Part shown: positions 1 to 10,150 of the stretch, piece after piece
How positions within the stretch are numbered: position 1 is the first letter of the stretch
Layout of the letters: each line of letters begins with the position of its first letter
Assembly: GCA_942159475.1 (NCBI GenBank)
Contig: OW804098.1
Coordinates: forward strand, 116,347,225-116,411,224
Source of the DNA: Sthenelais limicola
Lineage: Eukaryota; Annelida; Polychaeta; Phyllodocida; Sigalionidae
Length of the DNA: 64,000 nucleotides
Reading direction: 5' to 3'
Made by a program: the position numbers and the translations under genes
Notes under the pieces: model-generated
Told to the model about the DNA's origin: nothing
What the model saw: only the letters and a program-made list of their open reading frames with translations
Databases searched by the model: none

Positions 1-1030
1 CCCACCAACACACACACACCTCATGAATCCCTCTCCCACCACCCACCCACCCACCAAGCTATGCAGGAAAAATGTTGTTAAGGTCGCGTTACTAACATTG
101 TATAAATTAGGGGACGTTACGTCCTAAAATATTGCGTCCTGATCGGTGTTGTTGACAGAACATGTTTTGGTGAAAGTCATGCTAGAATGTCTAATAATAC
201 GAATTCAAAAGCATACTTTATATCAAATTAAAGCTTGAACGATTTTCAGTCTGATGATGTGTACTGTTTGGTGGTCAGTTGTACGAAAAGGCTTGGAAAT
301 CGAGCAAAACGGCCGATTACGAGTCTGGGAATACAAAAGTAGGCCCTTTGAAATACAGCGGGAAAAACGAGAATCTGAAAGTAGTACACATATCCATACG
401 CGAGTGTTGTTCTGCAAGAAAGTAGTTCTGTGTTTGAAGCGTAATTAAACAATAAAAACCTACTTTATTATTGATAAATGTACCCATGCATTGAACCCAA
501 CCAATGATTCACTCCCTCCAAATTGATATGATATTAATCCACTTCATCATGAAAAACAGCATTAATAATATTATTATGACGATTATATATATACAGTTAG
601 TAAATTATATACATTATGAGACATAATGACTTTTCTGACTGTTGCACACACATGAGAAATATAAATCATCATGAGATACCATGACCTAGAAACACAGATC
701 GGGAATGAAGCATACAATGTCTCCATATTTGGTTCAAGGATGATAATCAACAAGCTAATGTAATCCGAAGAAGACCAGGTCGAAATGTGTACATTAACAC
801 AGTCATATCAATACAAGCTAAATTAAAACAAAAAATAGATATTTGGCATACAGACATACACTATGGTCACAGGCCGGGTCGTATGAATGAGCTATAGTAC
901 TGTATTGAATTGTATTGTATTATACTATCTAAATATGAATTTGAATTGTACTGAACCACCATATATATAAGCATAACAATGTATGAAGTTAAGGAGCTGA
1001 AGGAAGAATCAACAAATAATCATAATTATA
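1..1030. other. intergenic, left edge of gene array
   Basis: No coding exon is seen. Positions about 662-745 are a diverged copy of a block that lies roughly 0.9 kb or more upstream of each array gene (see 8205-8290). Its presence here suggests that another minus-strand family member lies just beyond the left edge. The rest is AT-rich sequence, with short CA-rich sequence at the very start. Confidence 0.5.
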
Positions 1031-1327
1031 GTCTTTTCTTTGTTTTTGATCAAAGATTTGTTGTAGTTTGGCAAATGCTTTTGTCTTGGCCATTTATTAC
1101 TGAATCCATATAGAACATGACAAAATTCAAGCAGTTATAGTTTTAGTAAAAAACTAAACATCAATCTTACATAGTGTTGCAAGTGTTGTAGTCTTTTCTT
1201 TGTTTTTGAACAAAATTTGTTGTTGTTTGGCAAATGCTTTTGTCTTGGCCATTTATTACTGAATCCATATGGAACATTCAAGCAGCTATAGTTTTAGTAA
1301 CAAACTAAACATCTATCTTACATAGTG
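1031..1327. repeat. tandem duplication, 160-bp unit x2
   Basis: Two head-to-tail copies start with GTCTTTTCTTTGTTTTTGA at 1031 and 1191. They share the later blocks GGCAAATGCTTTTGTCTTGG and GAATCCATAT, with a few substitutions and small indels between copies. No coding potential is seen. Confidence 0.85.
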
Positions 1328-1460
1328 TGTCCAACATAGTAGGTTAAGATTTCATCAAACAATATTAACTTTAAATTACTAGCTATTTTGTTTTAGGAAG
1401 CTTGTCCCTCTACTTTTTTTATTATTGCTAAGAGCATGGTATTTTAACATAATGCATAAT

Positions 1461-1560
1461 GGTTATGGTCGTGAGTTTTGTCTAAGGCTCCCGGAAAGCA
1501 AGCCTCGGCTTCCCCTCGGCTTGTTTCCGGGAGCCTTAGACAAAACGTAGGACCATAACC
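1461..1560. repeat. large palindrome / hairpin (arms about 45 bp)
   Basis: The left arm begins GGTTATGGTC and the right arm ends GACCATAACC. Both arms share GTTTTGTCTAAGGCTCCCGG with its reverse complement, and only a few mismatches and one bulge interrupt about 45 paired bases around a loop of about 13 nt rich in C and T. It is unrelated in sequence to the other palindromes in the window. It could be a fold-back element or a hairpin RNA precursor; no transcript evidence is available. Confidence 0.85.
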
Positions 1561-2359
1561 AAAGGATCTAATGGCTTTAGTCCCCTTTTGTTGGGCTGTT
1601 ACTCTCATTAACAACAGTTTATAAATGATTTTGAAGCAAAATGAACCTGTGGAAATCCATGATCTTGCCGTTTTGAGCAGTAAATATTGTTTTGTATTTT
1701 CCTTGATGTAAGCGGTCGGCCGGAAACGCAAGTCCGACACTAGTAGAACTGGTCTGTATGTGTACAACTGTCCCGGCTAGCCATACAAACGGGGGCTAAT
1801 GGCATACAAATACTGAGCAACAGTTTTATCGAAAATTGCAAGCATAATTTCACCAATATCATAAGTTGTATAAATGATCTACTGTACCAGATCTGGGTTA
1901 AATGTGAGGAGGTAGGCAAACTACCTAGAAACTAGATCGTCATGGCACTAGATTGCCCAATTTATTGTTTATTGTGCTTGTCTTACTTGTGTTGTTATTA
2001 CTGCCATATTAGTTTATCACGTTAATATAGTCGCTGCATCTATCTATCTACCAACTACTACTGTATCTGTTTAATAACGTAACTCTATTTTTTCCAAAGG
2101 GGGCCCTCAGGAAGATCTATGGTTTCATAGAGGAGACCCACCCCCTTTTTCGGTGCAAAATTTGATATGTTATTGAAAGTGTACACTTCCGAAAATAAAA
2201 ACCTATACATACATACATACATCTATCCATAAACATTCCATGCTGAACATGAATATCAAAATTCAAGATGTTGGACATGCAAATCCCCTTTTAGGATTGC
2301 TTCATGATGTCCCATTATATAATATTGTATTGAAAGCTAAATATCTGGATTGAAGTCAT
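1561..2359. other. intergenic, no feature seen
   Basis: AT-rich sequence downstream of copy 0 of the array, with a short CATA microsatellite near 2205-2222. No coding exon or RNA gene is recognised. Confidence 0.5.
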
Positions 2360-3568
2360 TTAATCCTGAGGGAAAGTCATTGAATAGCGGAAATCCACCG
2401 TAGCATTCTTTATGGATAGAACACCTGAAAATTTCCCATATCCCCAATCTTTGTTATAAAGTTTGAGATCAACTGGATTGAGAACACCACCAAGACTGAA
2501 TGCAGGGCCTGGTGATCCTGATTTGTATTCTATGCAGCTTTCTACACCATTCTCCTTTAGCCTAGAAAATAATTATAGTAATGATGATTATCCTCTCTTC
2601 AATGAAATAAAGAAAATTTGAAATGATGAATCTCATGAAAATTAGCAATATCACGATTAAAAATAATATTGGGCCGTATTAACTAGTTGAGAATACCCTA
2701 GTACAAATAGTTTGATACATCATAATGCATAGTGTGTGTAAGTGTCATGGAAGCAACAAGTGCTTTAAAGTTATCAAGGCACACACTTGCACCAATCGGG
2801 GGAAAGGAAATAAATGATCCCCATAGACTTAGCATTATGGACATACATATTCACTCTCTTCATTGCCCAATTAGAGGTTTAAAGGTTCTGGCAGTGACGA
2901 TTGAAATATTTGGGTGCTATAAATGGATGGATCTCATTTTCAGAATTTCTATCTCCTGGAGATGTGAAAGAGCAGTGAATAATTATGTTCACAATGATGA
3001 GCCTATGGGAGTCCTGTCCTTTCATTTCTCAAACTGGTGCGGTGTCACGCCTCTAAATGTCATGACCATAGACTACAAGTTTACACTCTGTATTACAGAT
3101 ACAGACCTGAGCATGCCATAGATTGCCAAGTTTCCTGCCTTGATCTCCCTGAGATAACCACTTAAATCCCTCCTGGCAGTAAGACCCCAAGAAAACCAAG
3201 CCATTTGTGTGTTGGGTGCTGAAGCATACTCATAGAATGTAGAGGACACCAGGCGGTAGTCTGCCTTCGGGCTGGGGGCATTGCTCACAATCTCAAAGTC
3301 ACCAGTTGTGTATGTTGAGAATGGGTTTTCCCTGTAAGGTGTCAAATCAATGCCAAAAGATTCATAATACTCTATCATTTTCTCAACATGTTCTTCTACG
3401 GTTCTGCAGCTGCCCAGGTTCTCAGACGCAGACTGACTTGTCCCACGGACAAATACGTCTCCTTTCTCAACAAGAGAAAATGTTCGTAGGTAGAATGTGT
3501 CCTTGGTGCATGGTTCAGTCTGATGGGTCAGTCTCAGATGGACAAGGAACAGCAGAGTCAAGTGCCAC
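2360..3568 (-). CDS. array copy 0: diverged member of unrecognised secreted-protein family
   Basis: Two coding exons are visible on the minus strand: 3568-3107 (acceptor CAACAG, donor AG|GTCTGT) and 2561-2360 (acceptor TTTCTAG), joined in phase 2 and ending in TAA. The long exon opens with a hydrophobic stretch (WHLTLLFLVHL), read as the signal peptide. It keeps the family landmarks: a Cys near the mature N terminus, a Gly-(Ser)-Cys-Arg motif, FSTYTT, STFYEYAS and IYGMLR. The last exon keeps CIEY, LYN and FRYSMTFP. All three cysteines align with the other copies. It has one downstream difference: the protein ends FPQD rather than FPA. The start is uncertain: a short first exon ending ATG-AG at 4435 before GTAAAG would give the same intron phase, but no promoter is recognised. 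It lies furthest downstream in the array and is clearly older than copies A-D. Function unknown. Confidence 0.72.
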
Positions 3569-3599
3569 CTGTTGGTCAAGGAGTTATTGGTCAAGGAGT

Positions 3600-5190
3600 T
3601 ATTTCGTTTAAGGCCAATATATTATACATAATAGTACATTATGATTAAACATTTTCCAATTTTCTTTCAAAATCTATCCCATGAAAAACATCAAAGCAAT
3701 CTTTTACTCACTATCAATTATATAATCTCATCAGACAGTCACAATAACAATACGAACACATTTACCATTCAAAGATAATTCACATTACCTTGTTGAACAT
3801 AACCAACTATTACATACACTATTACCGCCATTTTTCATTATTGTTTTACATATATCCTATATCATACTGATGATAACTCAGGGTCTTAAAATTAGACATA
3901 CAACTTGCTAGATTTTCTTAATTAACATGAATACTCGAGAAAAATGGATCCTTCAGCCAACAAGAAATAGAATAATGAGGTGTTTAAAAGAATGCTGACC
4001 TATTCATGCATCAAAGTAACAAATCTACCATCCGCCACCCCCACCCCCACACATACCCATTGGCAAATGAAAGCCTGATGGACTCCAAAATTGGACATTG
4101 GAAACATACATATATATGTATACCTGGCCCCTGGTTGTATAAGCTATAAGGAAAGTAATTTTCTTATGAATGGAAATTCCTTCCCCAGCTGGTAGGAATT
4201 TCCTACAATACACTCCATGGTGGGTAGGAATTTTTATTCCAACTGTTTGAAAGGAAGGGACAAAATTGTGGTCCTGAATTCCCACAGCCAATTCCTTCCT
4301 TAGCTTGGATACAACAGCGCCCTGTAAACATGCAAAGTGTTTGATATACTACATTACAATTTTCACTTTTGTGTCCTGAATAAAATGATGGCAAATTCTC
4401 ATGCCTTGATTCTGATTAAATTATTGCACTTTACCTCATTTTCATCAGCATAACAGATCCGTTGAACATAGAACTTGTATTTTCATCAGCAATACACTTA
4501 AGTGCAAAGAGAATTATCAAGCAGAGCATTTGCTGCTTCTCCTCGCCCAATCTCGCAATTCTTTGACCCCGCCCTACTCATTACTACCATTTTATGACAA
4601 ATTAAAATGCTAAATTAAAACGCTAAATAGGGTGTGATGCACTTGCAATGTACATCCAAGCCATAACGCTTTCTGTAAATAGCATCTCAAACATAACTTT
4701 AAATAGATGTATGAGAAAGGTAAAGCAGTGACTATGATCATTTTGATAATAATGGAAATAAATGCATGAAACCTAAATGCATCTTTGTGAAATATTAGTC
4801 AAATTTTGATGTACCAAAAGAATTATCATTACAGATCATTATTAAAAGTGCGGGGAGCCTCTGATATTAACTACAATAACAGATTCTGTTTCCATACCTC
4901 ATACCACATTTCACATATTCTTGTTTGCAAGCTTGGTATAATGACAATAATACATATAGTTGTAAGACAAATTATTAACCTCCATCTTAGTCATGATTCT
5001 CAATTTCCTTAGTATTTCTTCTTTTTTTTGCCTTGTTCTTGCACATTAATGGCTTTGCTATGTAATATATCCTCCTGTTACATATTTAGGCAGATTGTAA
5101 GCCTTTGGGCTTCTACTTGCCCCTGGTCTTGTTTATTAATTGAATTGAATTGAAAAATACTTTATTCATGTCTAATAAGTACACAATATA
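3600..5190. other. intergenic / putative first intron of copy 0
   Basis: Contains a possible first exon of copy 0 (ATG at 4439-4437 on the minus strand followed by GTAAAG), but nothing firm. From about 4890 to 5160 it matches the block found at 11310-11760 and 17030-17285, the downstream edge of the duplicated unit. That block ends in a repeat tail (GGGCTTCTACTTGCCCCTGG, then TTGAA repeats) resembling a LINE 3' end. Confidence 0.4.
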
Positions 5191-5194
5191 TATA

Positions 5195-5305
5195 TATATA
5201 TTGAAACTTTATTTTTCCAAATTTTTAAATGAGGCCAACTTAGAAAAATGGTTCACATATCTCTGCCTTGACAGTTCTTCCGACAGAACCCTCAATATAG
5301 ATATA
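5195..5305 (+). repeat. dispersed repeat, partner at 63752-63865
   Basis: ATATTGAAACTTTATTTTTC followed by CACATATCTCTGCCTTGACA and a small hairpin (GTTCT-TCCGAC-AGAAC) occurs here and again just inside SLF1 intron 4. Spacing is the same and divergence is modest. This is probably a LINE or SINE 3' fragment; the family is not recognised. Confidence 0.75.
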
Positions 5306-5368
5306 GAAAAAGTTAACGCAGAGTCAATGGTGTCTGGAATCTGAATTAGATTTCTGTCATCAAACATT

Positions 5369-5777
5369 TGTGATCCGTTTTAGGAAAATGAGTCATAAGT
5401 CGCAAAATATGAATTTTGAGATATCACCATATCTGAAAACAGGTGATCAAGCCGATTCCAATGATAGTAAACAGTCCAATATTCTAATAAGTATTTCCAT
5501 ATTTTAAGTTTGATATCTTTATTTTTTTTTAAAAAGTTTGTAATATTTCTGGTAGGCAATAACCAGTAAACTAACTGAATATACTCCATATGTGGACCTT
5601 TAAAACGAAAAGATATATTATATATAATGTTCTGAAATTTGATACATGGATTGATACAACCATAAGTGATAAACTCGCCAAAAATCAGAACATTCCAAAA
5701 AAGTGATCTTGTAAAATAAACACTTTGAAAAATATAATTTTTGCGACTTATGACTCATATTCCTGAAACACATCACA
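5369..5777. mobile_element. MITE inserted in 3' UTR of copy A
   Basis: About 410 bp lie between CATCAAACATTT and AGGCTGG, sequences that are contiguous in copies B, C and D (empty sites at 11988, 19111 and 23555). The ends are inverted: GTGATCCGTTTTAGG with ATGAGTCATAAGTCGC on the left, and the complement of the latter followed by CCTGAAACACATCAC on the right. The duplicated target looks like ATTT. Relatives or terminal fragments occur near 26845, 32345-32515, 34672, 34910, 52250 and 62315, so this is a dispersed non-autonomous DNA transposon family. Confidence 0.8.
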
Positions 5778-5778
5778 T

Positions 5779-7097
5779 TTAGGCTGGAAAAGTCATCATG
5801 TATCTAAATTCAGTCCTGTTGCCCGTCAAAAACTCAACTCCAGTGAATCTGCCACGTCCCAGCTTCTCATTGTATAGACTCGCAGCTTCAACATAGGGAC
5901 CTGGATTTTCTGGGTAGTCAACTGGGAAGGAAACAGCTTCCTCATGCATGTATTCAATGCATATTTCTTCTCCGTCAGCAATCAACCTGGAAAGGTGAGG
6001 TTCATGGGAATCTTATGCATAGGACTTTTTGTTAATGCTTCAATTAAGATTTAAAATAGTAACTGTACAATGATAAAACAGATTTTTGTAGCCGAAAACA
6101 TCAACCAAACTTATAGGAATATAAACACAAATAGAATGCTTAGGTCTAAGTACTACACCCACCAAATCATTAAAGTGTTATTATGAAACAATAGGGGAAA
6201 TGTAAAACCCATTACCGTAAATTTTTGTCGGTAAATATTTGATCATGTTAAAAAAACTTTGGCAATGATTTCAATAAAGAGATCAAACATTGCAAGGGCA
6301 ATTGAGGTTGAATTATTAGGCTCTCAAATACCCTTAGAACCTTCTAGTTCCATGATTATCAGCTTATCAATCATTGCAATCATTCACTTTGAAGAACAAT
6401 AGATTTATACCTTCAAATAATTCAATAAAAATATTCCTAAAATCATTACCTCAGCATGCCATAAACTTGTACCTGACCAGCCTTAATCTGCCCACGGGGA
6501 CCTCTCAAGTCTTTATTGGCTATGACAGACCACGACATCCATAAAACTTGAGTATTGGGTACTGAAGCATACTCATAGAATGTGGATACCACCAGCCTGG
6601 AATCTGCAGTTGCTGGATCTATAGCTAACGATGTTAGATTGAAGTCTGGAGTTGTGTAGGTGGAGAAAGCATCACCATCTATAATATTCAGGTCAATGCC
6701 ATAAGATTCATAGAAGTTGGTCATCTTGCTTACGTGTTCATCTACACTGCGGCAGTTTCCCAACCCGGCAGCAGCCTTCTCTCTTGTGGCAAGTGTATAT
6801 CCAGGTCCAGAGCCCGAGTCTACTACAACAAATATTCTGGGGTATGGAGATCTTTCTTTGCAGTCTTCATTTTCACCTCTCACCATGGCAAACATCAGCA
6901 TGGCCAGAGCAATGTAGAAGATTGACCTGAGTTAATGGAAGGTAGAAAAAGGACTTTAGTAATATGTAAATATGATTATCTGGTATCAATCATATTACTA
7001 AGAATGACTTATTGGTTAAATGGACATTAATCTATTATAACTTTGCTCTGATCGACAACCTAGGCTACTGCTAAAGAAACTGTAACACAACTCACAT
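5779..7097 (-). CDS. array copy A: small secreted protein, family unknown
   Basis: Minus-strand gene with three exons. Exon 1 ends ...GGCTAT|GTGAGT at 7096. Exon 2 is 6926-6450 (477 bp) and exon 3 is 5986-5779, giving about 228 residues. The start chosen is the AT|G made by joining exon 1 to exon 2; it gives a signal peptide MSIFYIALAMLMFAMVRG directly before the acidic mature N terminus GENEDCKE. The mature protein has three cysteines (DCKE, GNCRSV, EICIEY) and conserved SYGIDLN, FSTYTTPDF, STFYEYASVPN, NKDLRGPRG, YGMLR, LYNEKLGRGR and FRYMMTFPA. An alternative in-frame start exists in exon 1 (CCATGG near 7145). The family is not one I recognise; a secreted single-domain protein is all the sequence supports. 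The 3' UTR is disrupted by a MITE immediately after the stop, and the AATAAA present in B and C is deleted. Compared with B and C it carries four to five extra residues near PVDYPENPGPY. Confidence 0.8.
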
Positions 7098-7243
7098 AGC
7101 CAATATCAATGAAACTCCATTTTCAGGTAAGGTATGGTATACCACCATGGAAAACAGAGTCCAGGAGAAGGTCTTGATGAAGTAGAGCAGAAGTCAGTTC
7201 TGTGGCCAGAGCAGGTCTGCCTATACTTCACACTAAGTACCCT

Positions 7244-7253
7244 CCTTATATAC
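7244..7253 (-). promoter_or_regulatory. TATA box of copy A
   Basis: The minus strand reads GTATATAAGG, about 150 bp upstream of the exon-1 donor at 7096. The same motif at the same distance occurs in copy B, and a degraded version occurs in C. Transcription would start about 30 bp further on, near 7218. Confidence 0.7.
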
Positions 7254-7699
7254 CTGACTGACCCTGTCCCCATGAGCCATGAAAACCACATAGTTACAGT
7301 TCATTTACTGTATGATATAACAATATAAACAAACAAGGTAAAGACCAAATAAACAGGAGAACATTTATTGAACACTAGCAAAGTACCCGTCTAAATCATA
7401 TAACCCCTCTCCCTCTCTTCCCTCCGCTTCTACTCTGTCTTTCATACCTGTTTTTTTCTTAGCTTTTCTTGTACTACCCAAGAGACTCTGATTGCTACCC
7501 CAAGACAGGTAGGCACCTCAGAGCTTCAGCAAGAGAATTAATCTGACCAAGCACTAATCCCTTGGCTAATACATTTAGACATTGTAGTGGATATACCTTG
7601 TCCAAAGTTCATGAAATATACAATGTCATGATGAAACTAAAACATTGTTTTATCACATAGCCGATAGGTAGATTACTGAGGTAGATAAGAATATTTAAT

Positions 7700-7885
7700 T
7701 GATCATATATGCAGGCAGGTAGATCTATAAGAGGGAGGTAGATTAGATAGTAATATCAGGCCATTCATTCAATGCTATCAGCAGGGAGGTAGACTAGAAA
7801 GTGATATCAGGCACTTCACTCAATGCTATAAGCAGGGAGGTAGAATAGATTAAGTCATATCAGGCCATTCAGCAATGTTTTAGGA
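7700..7885. repeat. 57-bp minisatellite upstream of copy A
   Basis: About three units of roughly 57 bp contain GCAGGGAGGTAGA and ATCAGGCCATTCA(T)TCAATGCTAT. The same array, with different unit numbers, lies upstream of copies B, C and D (13750-13890, 21090-21345, 26880-27115), so it belongs to the duplicated unit. Confidence 0.8.
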
Positions 7886-8204
7886 TAGGACCCATTACAC
7901 AAAAGCAGGGTTCAAATTACATCCTGGCCTTAGCAGTTTGACATTGAAAATTAAAGATAATCTACCTTCCGACTGTGTTCTATGTGTGATTATATTCAGA
8001 CTCATGGTCTGCTGATATTCATTACACAAGCTCTTTACAATCCAACCCTCAATTCAAATTGTCATCCTTACCGCATTTTGATTAAAAAAACTAGATCCTC
8101 TTGCTGTACTTGGCATAAGACTTATGCTTGTATCTTGAGAGTGAGTTGGTAGGTAAGGTTGTCTGGTGCGCACTGTTCGAAGGAGCTCGAGGATAATCTT
8201 CATA

Positions 8205-8290
8205 AAAAGTATTGCCTAGAAACACAGATGACGTGTGAAGCATACAAAGTCCTCAAGAAGTTTACCAAATTGGTCCCTGGATGATAAAAA
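8205..8290. promoter_or_regulatory. conserved upstream block with CRE-like core
   Basis: CACAGATGACGTGTGAAGCA and ACCAAATTGGTCCCTGGATG recur upstream of every close paralogue: here, 14352-14410, 22970-23032 and 27419-27482. A more diverged copy lies at 662-745. The TGACGTG core resembles a CRE/ATF half site on the plus strand. Most of the conservation simply reflects recent duplication, so a regulatory role is inference; the diverged copy at 662 is the only independent hint. Confidence 0.35.
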
Positions 8291-8299
8291 TTGGACGTA

Positions 8300-9128
8300 T
8301 ATAGTAGGGTTTTTTTTTCAGATTTGTTATACATAGTATTCACATGACCTCACCCTAGTCAGCGGCTATCCTCACTGGCAGCCATACTATGTGATTATGC
8401 AGAGAGCGGGAGGCACCAGATCCATAGGAGAAATAGGAAAAAGGTGCAGTGACATACTTTTCTGTGGTGAATATCCAAGGGAAATTGTAGAAAAGGAGGC
8501 TGACATGGAGAAATCGCCACTGACATGGAACTTTTTGTTCTGGAATTGGTAAAATCTGCCCGGACATAGGAAGTTAGCAGTTGGAAAAGAATTTGTAATA
8601 TGAGAAATAGCTTATACCACAGAGGAAAAGTCTGTACGGATGTCATCATTGGTAAATATGTCTACTTTGGGACGCAACACATGCGTTCAAAATTTGATAG
8701 AGGTAAAAGAATAACAGTAAAATTTAAAAGAATAATAAAGAAACTTTAAAATCCAATCCATGTGTTGTGTCTAAATCATATAATCCTAGTTGGTGTATCC
8801 TTCTTATGTATATATTAAAGGAGAGGATGCATGAACCTTTTTCTTTTATTTATTGGGAAGAGGGTCAGTTCCTTGTTCCAATTTTAAAATCTAAATCATA
8901 AATAAGCAATATTGTCAATGTTACAAAAGTTAATTCAAGAGAAAGATTGCCAGACCGTTTTTGTAAAAGCTAAGAATGTGTCGACATTGAAGTTAAAGAA
9001 ATAGCCAGGTTTGTAGTCCCCACAGTTACGGTATTCAGAGAGTGTGGGGGCATGTATGGTGAGGGAACATGTGTGTATGTATGTGGGCTGTGGGGAGTGG
9101 AGGTAGCTGCCTGCCGCTGCCCGGACCA
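8300..9128. other. intergenic upstream of copy A
   Basis: The left part (to about 8400) belongs to the duplicated unit. From about 8420 the sequence is unique to this copy. No coding exon is recognised. Confidence 0.4.
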
Positions 9129-9345
9129 TAGCTCAGTCCAGAAATGAGCCCACTAGATAGGCCTACAGGATATTATTTTATTTTCTGTTTTGGTTCTTAT
9201 AGTTTGTTTTTTTTCACTTTTAATGACTGCCCACCACCCCGCCCGTTTCCCCCACTCTCTCTTCCTTGTTAATGTTTGTGTCTAATACCTGCTTCCCCAT
9301 GGTAGTGGCCGACGCCACTACCGTGGGGAAGCAGGGAGGGAAGCA
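9129..9345 (+). repeat. hairpin-tailed dispersed repeat (copy 1)
   Basis: The body reads ATTATTTTATTTTCTGTTTT, GACTGCCCACCACCC, CACTCTCTCTTCCTTGTTA and TGTCTAATACCTGC. It ends in a nearly perfect hairpin at 9288-9335 (CCTGCTTCCCCA..GGTAGTGGC, loop CGAC, then the complement). The same body lies inverted at 18780-18990, where the terminal hairpin has a different sequence. Partial relatives at 54660-54800 and 55620-55746 also end in different hairpins. Confidence 0.7.
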
Positions 9346-9748
9346 TGAGCATCATGCATGGTGGTAGTGGCGAGTGGTGCTGTGTGCAAAAGTTTGAATG
9401 GTATAGCCATAGGACCAAAAGAAGTGCTGATCCTGATGTTTGTGTACCATAAATGTATGTATTCCTCCAATTAAAAATGTAGCCTACGAATATAGCTTTT
9501 GAACTGGTCGAGGCATATGACCTAGACATTACTGGGAAAGACCGAGATATCCTGCGACAGCTTCAATTTTTTAGTTCCGTGGGAATCCCCCTCTTCTCAG
9601 AGGGCGGGTCGGTCACTGCTGGTCTAGCTGCACCCTACACCGGACCAGAGACAGTAAATGGAGGGTCTCTGACCAGACCCTACACTAGCCTAGTAGGCCA
9701 TCAGCGGAGTCTCAGGATATGGCTAGAAAACGATTTTTGTTCCGGATC

Positions 9749-10150
9749 TTAGGCACTACTTTTTGACACCAGTTTCCAATTGCTAATACTATAGAAGGTT
9801 TTATCTTTAAATGTTAGATGTTTTACCCAGTCAGAGACAAGGCAAGAATACTCCATAGGGCATGCATTTGCTATATATAGGCATTCTGCATCACCTGATA
9901 AGAATTTCAACACACCCGAATATTTCAATTCTTCATCTACTCTCATGGCCTTAGCATAGGCTTCATATTCGTTCATAAACCTTTCTGCGGAAACCGAGGC
10001 AGTTGGCTGAGCAAAATTCTGAGGCGATATGGCAAACAATTTCCTCGTGCCTCCGTCTTCTTTAGGAGTGATATTATGCATTTTATCAACCATAGTGTTC
10101 ATTGTTTCAGCCACATTTAATTGTAATGATTCCTGGATACGGTCTCCCTA
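9749..10150 (-). pseudogene. retroelement Gag-like fragment
   Basis: An open frame of about 133 codons follows the possible acceptor TTATAG at 10151 and ends at a TAG at 9749. The stretch ERFMNEYEAYAKAMR followed by LKFLSGDAECLYI and a Trp-containing segment has the look of the N-terminal capsid region of Ty3/gypsy-type Gag, but no zinc knuckle, protease or LTR is found nearby. It is either a decayed retrotransposon piece or an exon derived from one. The assignment is by general resemblance only. Confidence 0.4.

Noticed and set aside
2732..3121. 129-residue plus-strand ORF
   Set aside because: Lies in the intron of copy 0 and overlaps its exon 2 end antisense; no features of a protein family.
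7120..7135. CAGGTAAG on the plus strand inside exon 1 of copies A, B and C
   Set aside because: Looks like a perfect antisense 5' splice site, but no plus-strand exon or acceptor partner is visible; probably incidental and conserved only through recent duplication.
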